Source: an uncultured Lachnospiraceae bacterium (GTDB taxonomy: Bacteria > Bacillota > Clostridia > Lachnospirales > Lachnospiraceae). Taken from it: a stretch of DNA of 12,544 nucleotides. Numbering within the stretch: the first letter of the stretch is position 1; each line of letters begins with the position of its first letter. Under the pieces are notes generated by a model. It worked only from the letters and a program-made list of their open reading frames with translations. It was not told the DNA's origin and ran no database searches. Positions 1 to 6,816 of the stretch are shown here, one piece after another. A program made the translations under genes and the position numbers. The stretch lies in contig USKC01000062.1 in the NCBI GenBank assembly GCA_900555195.1, positions 1-12,544 on the forward strand, read 5' to 3'.

Positions 1-87
1 CGGGATGGGCGCCGGGAAATGACGGCTTGGCTCCCTGCCTGTTGGCGGAAAGACGGTGCGCGAGCATGCGAAGAGGCGCGCGGGAAC

Positions 88-116
88 TTGACATTTTCTC
101 TTCCAGTGTATAAAAT
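88..116 (+). promoter_or_regulatory. Sigma-A-type promoter of the DUF402 gene
   Basis: TTGACA (88-93), a 17-base spacer and TAAAAT (111-116) give a near-consensus vegetative promoter. Transcription would begin near 123, leaving an untranslated leader of about 48 bases before the ATG at 171. The bases before it (1-87) are GC-rich and hold no gene that I can support. Confidence 0.75.
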
Positions 117-170
117 TTGGAACATAAATATATTGATGCTGCCCGTATTCACAGGGGGAAGGGAGCGCCT

Positions 171-656
171 ATGAAAGAGCTCATTCTGTACCGCAGACGT
201 CTGATTCCGGAGGAATGCATCCTGCTAAAGGATGACGTAATTCTTCTGTCACAGGACGGCCTTCTCGTGACCGGCTGGAAAGCCCTGAAAAAAAGGCAGG
301 ATCTGCATCACGGCTTCTCTTGCTATTATCTGAACGAAGGCTACAAAATCAGCCGCTTCTATGCCCCTGACGGCCGCCTTCTCTATCATTACTGCGACAT
401 CATTTCCCCTGAATATCATGAGGATTCCAATTCCCTGATCGTCACGGATCTGCTGGCAGATGTCGTTATCTATCCGGACGGTTTTGTCAAGGTCATCGAT
501 CTCGATGAGCTCTCCCTCGCCTTCGACAGGCAGCTTCTTTCTTCTGAACAGTTAAAAAGCGCGCTGCGTTCCCTGAACAGCCTGCTCACAGCCATTTATG
601 ACGGCAGGCTTATGGAGCTGACCGCTCCCATGGAGCGTTTTGATCCGATGCTGTAA
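171..656 (+). CDS. DUF402 family protein, probable nucleoside di-/triphosphatase
   Basis: This 161-residue protein looks like a complete member of the DUF402 (FomD/Ntdp-like) family. Visible family features are the YYLNEGYKISRFY segment (residues 52-64), YCDI (74-77), DLLADVVIYPDG (93-104) and DLDEL (110-114); the acidic residues in the last two are the sort that bind divalent metal in this fold. Characterised relatives hydrolyse nucleoside di- and triphosphates, but the exact substrate here is inference. The ATG at 171 is preferred because a GGGGGAAGGGAG Shine-Dalgarno stretch lies just upstream; the open frame reaches back to a TTG at 117, which lies right at the -10 box and could not be in the transcript. 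The gene is monocistronic, ended by the hairpin at 724-760, and converges on the SleB gene. Confidence 0.85.
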   Translation: MKELILYRRRLIPEECILLKDDVILLSQDGLLVTGWKALKKRQDLHHGFSCYYLNEGYKISRFYAPDGRLLYHYCDIISPEYHEDSNSLIVTDLLADVVIYPDGFVKVIDLDELSLAFDRQLLSSEQLKSALRSLNSLLTAIYDGRLMELTAPMERFDPML

Positions 657-723
657 ACGGGCACATCTCAACGCTGCAGAAATCACGCCTTACATGTATG
701 CACGCTCCATCCGGGCATAGCCA

Positions 724-760
724 AAAAGCCGTTCCGGCATTCTGAACCGGGACGGCTTTT
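724..760. terminator. Bidirectional intrinsic terminator
   Basis: A 14-bp stem (724-737 with 747-760, one G-T wobble) closes a 9-base loop. It is flanked by an A-run on the left and TTTT on the right, so it can act on both strands. It sits between the convergent DUF402 gene and the SleB operon and plausibly ends both. Confidence 0.88.
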
Positions 761-801
761 ATTTAGGAAAAATATGCGCTCCATTTCGCAGCATACAGGT
801 T

Positions 802-1962
802 TTAGTAGAAAACATGCCCGCCGATATTGATGCCTGTAAGGCCCGGCACAGGCGTCCGGAAGAACACGCAGTTCCCCACATTCGTCACACCGCTCATGGC
901 TTCATCCGCCGCGCGGTAACAGCTGTCCGTAGCGCGGTTCTCCGCCAGGGCAAGTGCCAGGCGGCCGGTGGACACCGGTTCAAACTGTCTGGACTGATAA
1001 ATCACACCTGATACGGTATTGGGAAACACAGAGCTGAGCACCCGGTTGATTACCACAGCTCCCACAGCCACCTGTCCCTCATAGGGCTCCCCTCCCGCTT
1101 CGCAATAGATCAGATTGGCCAGCAGGTACCTGTCATCTTCCGTAAAGGTGACTTCTGAAATATCCCTCCAGCTGGATTGAGCGGCCAAACGGGATTTCCG
1201 CAGTTCCTCCTCCAACTGTTTCTGCAGGGCCGAAATGTTCTCATTCTGCGCTTCAATCTGCGCTTCCAGCGCTTCCACCTGTGCTTCGGCGTTGGCAATC
1301 TGATCAGAATAGGCAGAAATGCTTCCCTGCGTCTGGCTGATCAGGCCGGAAAACTTCTCATGTTCCGCTTCTGCAGACGCCTTCATCTCGTCCAGCTGCG
1401 CTTTCTCTTCTTCCAGCTGGGCCTCCTGTTCCTCCACCGCTTCTCTGGCCGCTTTATAATTCGCCAGCATTTCCTGATCGTATGAGGCAACCTGGGTGAA
1501 ATATTCCGTCAGGTTCAGGATTTCCCCAAAGGAACCAGCCGAAAGGAAGGCCTCCAGATACATGTTATTGCTGTGTTCATAGGAGTACTGGATCCGTTTC
1601 TTCAGGCAGGTATACTGCCATTCTTCCGTCTCTTTCGCCTGTTCCAATTCTTCCTGGGTGGCTGCAATCTCTTCGTTTTTGGTAATAATATTGCTCTCGA
1701 TTGTCTCCAGCTCATTGCTCACCGCTGTCAGTTGATCGGTCAGGTTATTCAATTCCCCTTCGAGGCTGCTCTGCGCATTCTCCAGTTCATCGATCTGGCC
1801 CTCCTGCGCATCTTTCAAATTCTCCGTCGCTTCCTTTTCCTGCTTTGCCTTCTCCAGCTTCTCCCTCGTATCTGAGGTTGCAGCCGCGTGCACCTGCGGA
1901 ACCGTAAGCATGATCAAAGCCATCAAAAAGGCGGTCAGCCTGCGTTTTCCCGATGTCCTCAT
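802..1962 (-). CDS. Secreted cell wall hydrolase: coiled-coil N-terminus plus SleB domain
   Basis: The product (386 residues) begins with a signal peptide (basic RTSGKRR, hydrophobic core to about residue 24, likely cut after VHA). A long Glu/Gln/Lys-rich coiled coil follows (about 30-255), resembling the N-terminal region of PcsB/CwlO-type wall hydrolases. The C-terminus (about 277-386) is a SleB/Hydrolase_2 domain with YCEAGGEPYEGQVAVGAVVINR-like signature residues; Glu288 is the expected catalytic acid, and the protein ends in the typical HVFY. The likely role is cleavage of peptidoglycan outside the membrane, with the coiled coil as regulator or anchor. An ATG 6 bases further upstream (1968) is possible, but it sits one base from the AAGGAG site, whereas the ATG at 1962 has 7-base spacing. 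It is the last gene of the sua5 operon, 22 bases after the deaminase. The role in spores versus vegetative division cannot be decided. Confidence 0.88.
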   Translation of the reverse strand: MRTSGKRRLTAFLMALIMLTVPQVHAAATSDTREKLEKAKQEKEATENLKDAQEGQIDELENAQSSLEGELNNLTDQLTAVSNELETIESNIITKNEEIAATQEELEQAKETEEWQYTCLKKRIQYSYEHSNNMYLEAFLSAGSFGEILNLTEYFTQVASYDQEMLANYKAAREAVEEQEAQLEEEKAQLDEMKASAEAEHEKFSGLISQTQGSISAYSDQIANAEAQVEALEAQIEAQNENISALQKQLEEELRKSRLAAQSSWRDISEVTFTEDDRYLLANLIYCEAGGEPYEGQVAVGAVVINRVLSSVFPNTVSGVIYQSRQFEPVSTGRLALALAENRATDSCYRAADEAMSGVTNVGNCVFFRTPVPGLTGINIGGHVFY

Positions 1963-1984
1963 CCGCATTCTCCTTCAAGTCCCT

Positions 1985-2464
1985 TTACAGGGAAATAACC
2001 ACCTGCCGTCCTGCCGGCTCATATCTGCGGTAAGTCACGCCGGCCGCGTCCAGCATCCGTTTGGATGCGCGCACAGACGGCGTATCCGCATATTTATCGC
2101 ATTCGTACACAATCTCCTTAATCCCGCTCTGGATGATCGCTTTGGCGCATTCATTGCAGGGAAAAAGAGATACATACAGCTTAGCGCCAGCCAGACTTCC
2201 GCCCCTGTAATTGAGGATCGCGTTCAACTCGCTGTGCGTCACATAGGGATACTTGGTATCTTCCTCTTCTCCGATCTTATCCCAGGGAAATTCATCATCA
2301 GAACAGCCGATCGGAAATCCGTTGTATCCCATGGACAATATTTTATTATCGCCGCTGACAATGCAAGCGCCCACCTGCGTATTGGGATCCTTGGAACGCA
2401 TGCCCGACAGCTTTGCCACCCCCATGAAATACTCATCCCAGGTTATATAATCCTTCCTCTTCAT
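1985..2464 (-). CDS. comEB: dCMP deaminase (ComEB-like)
   Basis: This 159-residue zinc-dependent deaminase would convert dCMP to dUMP, feeding thymidylate synthesis in the cytoplasm. The zinc and catalytic residues are all visible: His77 and Glu79 in the HSE motif, and Cys103 and Cys106 in PCNEC. The N-terminal segment WDEYFMGVAKLSGMRSKDP and the phrase NTQVGACIV are characteristic of the dCMP rather than the cytidine deaminase branch. Length is normal for bacterial members. An AAGGAG site lies 5 bases before the ATG. It follows upp by 42 bases, and the pairing with upp fits joint pyrimidine salvage. The symbol comEB refers to the Bacillus homologue; a competence role is not implied. Confidence 0.92.
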   Translation of the reverse strand: MKRKDYITWDEYFMGVAKLSGMRSKDPNTQVGACIVSGDNKILSMGYNGFPIGCSDDEFPWDKIGEEEDTKYPYVTHSELNAILNYRGGSLAGAKLYVSLFPCNECAKAIIQSGIKEIVYECDKYADTPSVRASKRMLDAAGVTYRRYEPAGRQVVISL

Positions 2465-2506
2465 GGCTTCTCCTTTTCCCGTCTCATACAGACACCTGCC
2501 CGGCGG

Positions 2507-3136
2507 TTACTTGGTCCCGAATATCCTGTCTCCTGCGTCTCCCAGGCCAGGAACGATGTAACCGTGGTCGTTCAACCGCTCGTCCAGTGCCCCCACATAC
2601 AGATCCACATCCGGATGCTTCTCCTGCATCTTTGCAATCCCCTCGGGCGCTGCGATAATGCACATAAAGTGAATCTTCTTGCATCCTTTATCCTTCAGCA
2701 TCTGAATCGCTGCTACGGAAGAACCGCCCGTTGCCAGCATGGGATCCACTACGAATACCTCTCTTTCCGCACAGTCCGCAGGGAGTTTGCAGTAGTATTC
2801 CACGGGCATGAGTGTCTCCGGATCGCGGTACAATCCGATATGCCCCACCTTCGCTGCCGGAATCAGATTCAGCACGCCGTCAACCATTCCCAGGCCCGCG
2901 CGCAGGATCGGCACGATTGCCATCTTTTTTCCTTTCAGTTCTTTTACCGTGGTATCGCAGATCGGCGTGGTAATCTTGACGTCCGTAAGAGGCAGGCTCC
3001 TCGTCGCTTCATAACAGATCAGCATCGCGATCTCGCCGATGGTCTGACGGAAATCTTTTGTTCCGGTTTCAATCCTTCTGATATAACCGATTTTATGCTG
3101 AATCAAAGGATGATCCATGATCACTACCTTAGACAT
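2507..3136 (-). CDS. upp: Uracil phosphoribosyltransferase
   Basis: Upp joins uracil and PRPP to give UMP and pyrophosphate in pyrimidine salvage. The 209-residue product has the usual family length. The PRPP-binding loop DPMLATGGS lies at residues 131-139 and the uracil-binding C-terminal segment [13 protein letters not shown] at 192-204; PILRAGLGM (76-84) is also typical. A GGGAGGAG site stands 7 bases before the ATG. It lies 39 bases after rpiB in the same operon and has no promoter of its own that I can see. Identification is secure from the motifs. Confidence 0.97.
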   Translation of the reverse strand: MSKVVIMDHPLIQHKIGYIRRIETGTKDFRQTIGEIAMLICYEATRSLPLTDVKITTPICDTTVKELKGKKMAIVPILRAGLGMVDGVLNLIPAAKVGHIGLYRDPETLMPVEYYCKLPADCAEREVFVVDPMLATGGSSVAAIQMLKDKGCKKIHFMCIIAAPEGIAKMQEKHPDVDLYVGALDERLNDHGYIVPGLGDAGDRIFGTK

Positions 3137-3175
3137 GTCTTTTCTCCTCCCGTATTCGCTTCTCTCTTTTGTTAA

Positions 3176-3607
3176 TTATTCTTCAATGGCCTTCACCCTG
3201 CGCACATGCTTCTCCTCCCCTGAAAACGGAGTGGAAAGAAATGTCTCCACAATGCCGAGCGCCAGGTTCCGCCCCACAATGCCGGCGCCCATGGCAAGCA
3301 TGTTGGCGTCATTATGCTCCCTTGTCAATCTGGCAGACACCGTATCGGCACACAGCGCACAGCGGATGCCCCGCACTTTGTTCGCCACGATAGAAATCCC
3401 GATTCCCGTAGTGCAGATCACGATTCCTTTATCGCACTCCCCTGAGGCGACCGCTTCCGCAGCAGCCCTTCCGAACGCAGGATAATCGCAGGATTCTTTG
3501 CTGTCGCACCCATAATCCTTCCATTCAATGCCATGCTCATCCAGATACTTGATGACCTCCTGCTTCAGATCGTATCCCCCATGGTCACTTCCCAACGCTA
3601 TTCTCAT
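3176..3607 (-). CDS. rpiB: Ribose 5-phosphate isomerase B
   Basis: The 143-residue RpiB/LacAB-family enzyme interconverts ribose 5-phosphate and ribulose 5-phosphate, providing the ribose unit from which PRPP is made. Family marks are SDHGG (7-11), DYP (41-43), the active-site cysteine in CTTGIG (65-70) and HNDANML (98-104). The cysteine (Cys65) favours RpiB activity, although allose- or galactose-phosphate isomerases share the fold and cannot be excluded from sequence alone. The ribosome binding site is weaker than its neighbours' (AGGGAAAG immediately before the ATG, AAAGGTG further up). It follows sua5 by 79 bases and precedes upp, whose substrate PRPP derives from its product. Confidence 0.93.
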   Translation of the reverse strand: MRIALGSDHGGYDLKQEVIKYLDEHGIEWKDYGCDSKESCDYPAFGRAAAEAVASGECDKGIVICTTGIGISIVANKVRGIRCALCADTVSARLTREHNDANMLAMGAGIVGRNLALGIVETFLSTPFSGEEKHVRRVKAIEE

Positions 3608-3686
3608 CTTTCCCTACGCACCTTTCCGCCCTAAAAGGCATTTATTCTAGCAAAGGGGTTCCCCCATCGCTTTCGCTTCCGCCATC

Positions 3687-4736
3687 CTAACTTTGTATCA
3701 CATGATGTCCCGCCGCTTTCAGCAGGCGGTTCATGATGGCCTGTCCTATCCCATCCGTATCAAAGGATTCCGAATACATCACTTCCACTTCCTCATCGTC
3801 GAACTCCCTCAGAATCCGATACAGGCTGTGCGCGATCGCTTCTTCATCCTTCCTCGCACCCGCGCTCTTCACGCTATCCGCCAGATAACGCGCTGCCGTT
3901 TCATCCGTGGCGATCACTCCCGTACGCTTTCCGCAGGCGGCAGCCTGCGCGCACAATTCGTTGATCCGCCGCACCACTGCATCCTCCTGGCCTTCCACGA
4001 TAGAAAGTTCCCCCTTGGGGGCATAATGCCTGTATTTCATACCTGGCGCCTTCGGGCGTCCTGCTGTATCGCCTTTCAGGATGGTCTGATCCACGGATAC
4101 ATGGCCAAACACATCCTCCAGCATCTTCTTCGTTATATATCCGGGCCGCAGGATCATCGGCTCCGAGCCGGTCAGATCCACAATCGTGGATTCCAGGCCG
4201 ATCCCCACAGCGCCTCCGTCCAGGATCATGTCGATCCTTCCGTCCATGTCTTCCGCAACATACTGGGCTGACGTCGGGCTTGGCTTGCCGGATGTATTCG
4301 CGCTGGGCGCAGCCACATAGCCTCCTGCAGCCTCAATCAAACGCCTGGCAACCGGATGCGAGGGAAGGCGCACCGCCACCGTATCCAGCCCACCGGTTGT
4401 TTCCTTCGGCACCGCTTCCTTCCTTGGGAGAATCATTGTAAGCGGGCCAGGCCAGAACGCATCCGCCAACCGTTTTCCCCAGCCGGATGGATCCTCAGCA
4501 ATCCTGTATATATCTTCCCAACAGCAGATATGAATGATCAGCGGATTATCAGAAGGCCTTCCTTTTGCCGCATAAATTTTCCTGGAAGAAGCGGGATTCA
4601 GCGCGTCCCCTCCAAGGCCATAAACCGTCTCCGTCGGGAAAGCTACCAGTCCTCCTTCTTTCAGGATCTGTCCTGCTCTCTGTATTTTCTCCTCATCCGC
4701 TTCGCTTCCATCCATCACTTCGATTACTGTATTCAT
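3687..4736 (-). CDS. ywlC: Threonylcarbamoyl-AMP synthase (Sua5/YwlC)
   Basis: Sua5 makes threonylcarbamoyl-AMP from threonine, bicarbonate and ATP, the first step of the t6A37 modification of ANN-decoding tRNAs. The product from this start has 349 residues, normal for the two-domain form. The N-terminal YrdC domain shows PTETVYGLG (34-42), KGRP (58-61) and SANTSGKPSPTS (145-156); the linker PGMKYRHYAP (231-240) and the C-terminal Sua5 domain follow. An in-frame ATG at 4799 would add 21 residues, but it lies inside the TATAAT box of the probable operon promoter and so should not be transcribed; the ATG at 4736 starts where the family's conserved sequence begins. Its ribosome binding site (AGAAGATAGAT) is weak. 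It is the first gene of the five-gene minus-strand operon. Confidence 0.93.
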   Translation of the reverse strand: MNTVIEVMDGSEADEEKIQRAGQILKEGGLVAFPTETVYGLGGDALNPASSRKIYAAKGRPSDNPLIIHICCWEDIYRIAEDPSGWGKRLADAFWPGPLTMILPRKEAVPKETTGGLDTVAVRLPSHPVARRLIEAAGGYVAAPSANTSGKPSPTSAQYVAEDMDGRIDMILDGGAVGIGLESTIVDLTGSEPMILRPGYITKKMLEDVFGHVSVDQTILKGDTAGRPKAPGMKYRHYAPKGELSIVEGQEDAVVRRINELCAQAAACGKRTGVIATDETAARYLADSVKSAGARKDEEAIAHSLYRILREFDDEEVEVMYSESFDTDGIGQAIMNRLLKAAGHHVIQS

Positions 4737-4797
4737 ATCTATCTTCTTTCTGTATCTTTTCCAATCGCCATCTGCTCCAATTCGCGGCTCTTGTGAC

Positions 4798-4806
4798 ATT
4801 ATAGCA
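4798..4806 (-). promoter_or_regulatory. Extended -10 promoter of the sua5-rpiB-upp operon
   Basis: On the minus strand TGC directly precedes TATAAT (box at 4803-4798), an extended -10 element. No good -35 hexamer is found 16-18 bases upstream, as is usual for extended -10 promoters. Transcription would start around 4791, downstream of the ATG at 4799. Confidence 0.6.
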
Positions 4807-4826
4807 TACCTGCACAGGATTTACTA

Positions 4827-4856
4827 CTTTTCCCGCAGGCCTGTAAGAAAATTGGG
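4827..4856 (+). repeat. 30-bp copy of the element seen at 12363-12392
   Basis: This stretch, beginning CTTTTCCCGCAGGCCTGTAA, matches 12363-12392 at 26 of 30 positions in the same orientation. Similarity stops beyond it. It lies in the 133-base gap between the sua5 promoter and the end of the ECF gene, where I see no coding sequence. A nearby direct repeat TTACTACT occurs at 4821-4828 and 4857-4864. Confidence 0.5.
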
Positions 4857-4939
4857 TTACTACTCAGGCCCGCCAGAACATAAAAGCCGCAGGGCCCGGA
4901 TACAGGAACATGCAGAACGAGGAAGGGCAGAAACTATTT

Positions 4940-5479
4940 CTATCTTGGCCCAAACCGTTCCAGCACGCTCCGAACAGGCTTGTACAGGCAAAGCATCAGC
5001 ACAAAATTGCTGATCCCATGCACAATGTCAAAAGGAATTCCTGCCACCCACCAGGTAAATCCTGCTGCAGGGCCGCCGGCTATAAAATACGGAATGGAGC
5101 AGAGCGCTCCGAAAGCCAGTCCAAATCCTCCCGAAAGAACCGCAAAAGTCAGCGCATCCTTCTGTTTCCGGAGCCTGCGCGTCAGCCATGCCAGCAGAGG
5201 CCAGGCATACAAATACATGACCCACCAGAGGCCAAATCCGTAGATCATCCCCTCCACCAAAACGAAGGCCACTATGGCATAATAAACCCGCCGCCCGAGG
5301 ACCAGGGTGAACAGGATGATGAGCAGGGAGACCAATTCCACGTTCGGCAAAAAAGCGAGGGCGGTTTTGGCGCACTCCAGCGCCGCAACCATCAAACCCA
5401 CGCTGACAATGTCATAAGCGGTAAGCTTCTTCGGTTTCTTCCGGCTATTCTGCCAATGTGTAGACAATTTCAAACGCAT
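4940..5479 (-). CDS. ECF transporter S component (substrate unknown)
   Basis: The 179-residue protein has a short basic N-terminus (SRKKPKK), then five or six hydrophobic segments from about residue 22 to 168, with small-residue packing (VAALECAKTALA) in the first helix. This is the pattern of an energy-coupling-factor S component, the substrate-binding membrane subunit that pairs with a shared T component and two ATPases; none of those partners is in this window. The ATG at 5479 overlaps the preceding DUF4430 gene by 35 bases in another frame and has only a weak GGACGGTG ahead, so translation is probably coupled. DUF4430 is related to the transcobalamin C-terminal domain, which hints at a cobalamin-like ligand, but that is inference. 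No cobalamin riboswitch is visible. Confidence 0.8.
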   Translation of the reverse strand: MRLKLSTHWQNSRKKPKKLTAYDIVSVGLMVAALECAKTALAFLPNVELVSLLIILFTLVLGRRVYYAIVAFVLVEGMIYGFGLWWVMYLYAWPLLAWLTRRLRKQKDALTFAVLSGGFGLAFGALCSIPYFIAGGPAAGFTWWVAGIPFDIVHGISNFVLMLCLYKPVRSVLERFGPR

Positions 5480-5864
5480 CACCGTCCTGCACCGGCTGGG
5501 AGGATACGCCGTACATGCAGTCCTCGCCATTCACATAGAAATACCAATAGGCCCCGTCCTCGTTATAGTCAGCCCGCAGCCCGTTCACCGTATCAATCAT
5601 AAGGCCGTAAGAGGACTCTGTGCCGGAAAAGGTCAGCCCTTCCTCTTCCAGTTCCGTAAGCACTTCTTCCAGGTACTGCGCATCCGTCCTGCAGGAATAC
5701 GAGGTTTCTTCTCCCTGGTCGTCCACTACCGTCACGCTCACTTCCTTGCTTCCGGATTGGGTGCGGGCTGAGAACAGCAGATAGACCGCCCCCAGCACAA
5801 CGACCGCCAACACCAGCAAAAGAACCGCCAGCTTTTTATGGGAATTGTTGGATTGCGTTTTCAT
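5445..5864 (-). CDS. Membrane-anchored DUF4430 domain protein
   Basis: The 139-residue product has a positively charged start, one hydrophobic anchor or signal segment (about 11-31), and an extracytoplasmic DUF4430 domain (about 42-136). Within it the GAYWYFYVNG motif (104-113) and the following GV..QPVQDGDAFEIVY are characteristic. The domain is related to the ligand-binding part of transcobalamin/intrinsic factor. With the overlapping ECF S component downstream, it may present a ligand to the transporter at the cell surface; this is inferred from context. The ATG at 5864 is chosen because GGAG lies 8 bases upstream; a longer frame to 5906 has no such site. A TTGCGG-17-TATGAT promoter lies just upstream. 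Confidence 0.82.
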   Translation of the reverse strand: MKTQSNNSHKKLAVLLLVLAVVVLGAVYLLFSARTQSGSKEVSVTVVDDQGEETSYSCRTDAQYLEEVLTELEEEGLTFSGTESSYGLMIDTVNGLRADYNEDGAYWYFYVNGEDCMYGVSSQPVQDGDAFEIVYTLAE

Positions 5865-5918
5865 TCTGATTACTCCTTCCTCATCATTCAGACTTTGTAG
5901 TGTCATCCACCGTTGGTT

Positions 5919-5947
5919 ATCATATCCTATTTGAGGAAAACCCGCAA
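5919..5947 (-). promoter_or_regulatory. Promoter of the DUF4430-ECF unit
   Basis: On the minus strand TTGCGG (5947-5942), a 17-base spacer and TATGAT (5924-5919) form a good sigma-A-type promoter. The predicted start lies near 5912, about 48 bases before the DUF4430 start codon. Confidence 0.7.
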
Positions 5948-5951
5948 TCTT

Positions 5952-5995
5952 TTCTTCCCGATCTCACGAATCATTCTTCCCGATCTCATGAATCA
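5952..5995. repeat. Tandem 22-bp duplication over the amidase stop codon
   Basis: Two adjacent 22-base units (5952-5973 and 5974-5995), each starting TTCTTCCCGATCTCA on the plus strand, differ at one base. The second unit contains the last codons and TGA stop of the amidase gene; the first lies just beyond it. Confidence 0.85.
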
Positions 5996-6696
5996 TGCGC
6001 ATTCAAATACTGCATCACCGCCATATGAATATGCCATGCCAGTTTCTCCTGGTAATAATCCTCCCCAAGCTTCGCCGCCTCTTCCCCATTGGACAGGAAC
6101 CCGCATTCCACGATCACAATCGGGCGGCCCGTCTTTTTCAGGAGATAATAGCTGTCATTCGCCTTGGCCGTCCTGTGATTTTCCGGATCCAGCTTTTGAA
6201 TCAGCCTCTCCTGAATCCGTTCAGCCAGTTCTTTCCCCTGCACGCTTCCATTATAATAGAATACCTGCGCCCCTTTCACATACTCCTCGCCGTAGCTGTT
6301 CTGGTGGATGCTGACCGCCACCTGCGGCTGCGCTTCCTCGATGATCTGAATGCGTTGTTTCATATCCTGTACCTTTTTATTGGAAGCGTTCTCATCATAT
6401 AAGCCCGTATCCGTCGTCCGGGTCATTACCACCTTCACATCAGACGCTTCCAGAAACATTTTCAGTTTCATCGCAATTTTCAGGTTCAGATCCTTTTCTA
6501 GTTCTCCGTTGATCCCCACCTTGCCCGGATCGATCCCCCCGTGTCCCGCATCGATTACCACGCACCATCTCTCCTCCTCCAGCGCATCCCCTTCATTCAC
6601 CACAACCGCCGCCTGGCCGGCGGCCAAGAAGACGGAGACCAGAAGAAGAATCGTCACAGCTCCTTTCAGAATTCCATCTTTCCATTCTGTTTTCAT
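5986..6696 (-). CDS. N-acetylmuramoyl-L-alanine amidase (Amidase_3, CwlD-like)
   Basis: This 236-residue zinc amidase would cut the bond between N-acetylmuramic acid and the stem peptide of peptidoglycan. A signal or anchor segment (about 11-32) precedes the catalytic domain (about 45-234). Zinc ligands are His52 in DAGHGGIDPG, Glu67 in the ELEKDLNL stretch and His131 in SIHQNS; Glu197 in VECGFLSN is the expected catalytic acid. Size and the IDAGHGGIDPGKVG start resemble CwlD, which helps form muramic lactam in spore cortex, but a vegetative amidase is equally possible. GGAGAG lies 5 bases before the ATG. Between it and the upstream GH18 gene lies a terminator, and only a poor promoter (TAGAAT without a clear -35) can be seen, so its expression may depend on read-through. 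The stop codon lies in a tandem 22-bp repeat. Confidence 0.92.
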   Translation of the reverse strand: MKTEWKDGILKGAVTILLLVSVFLAAGQAAVVVNEGDALEEERWCVVIDAGHGGIDPGKVGINGELEKDLNLKIAMKLKMFLEASDVKVVMTRTTDTGLYDENASNKKVQDMKQRIQIIEEAQPQVAVSIHQNSYGEEYVKGAQVFYYNGSVQGKELAERIQERLIQKLDPENHRTAKANDSYYLLKKTGRPIVIVECGFLSNGEEAAKLGEDYYQEKLAWHIHMAVMQYLNAHDS

Positions 6697-6740
6697 AGGC
6701 GCTCTCCACAGTCCGCTTGATCCATTCTATGAGCTGCCCG

Positions 6741-6772
6741 AAATAAAAATGCTCCGGCCAAATGGCCGGAGC
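6741..6772 (-). terminator. Intrinsic terminator after the GH18 gene
   Basis: GCTCCGGCC (6751-6759) and GGCCGGAGC (6764-6772) form a perfect 9-bp stem with an AAAT loop. On the minus strand it is followed by ATTTTTATTT, so it stops transcription coming from the GH18 gene, before the amidase. Confidence 0.88.
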
Positions 6773-6816
6773 TCTCTTCGAGCATCATCCACACGCCCCT
6801 GCTTTGATGCATCGCC

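Noticed and set aside
1..87. GC-rich left edge as a further copy of the palindromic repeat
   Set aside because: Only a short GCGCGCGGGAA block is shared with the right-hand element, too little to claim homology.
1910..3175. A plus-strand open frame of about 420 codons
   Set aside because: It lies antisense to the dCMP deaminase and upp genes, is rich in His, Arg and Cys without domain features, and has no ribosome binding site; it is a shadow of the GC-biased third codon positions.
5865..5985. Cobalamin or other vitamin riboswitch ahead of the DUF4430-ECF unit
   Set aside because: The gap is only about 120 bases, is mostly promoter and tandem repeat, and shows no B12-box or other known aptamer core.
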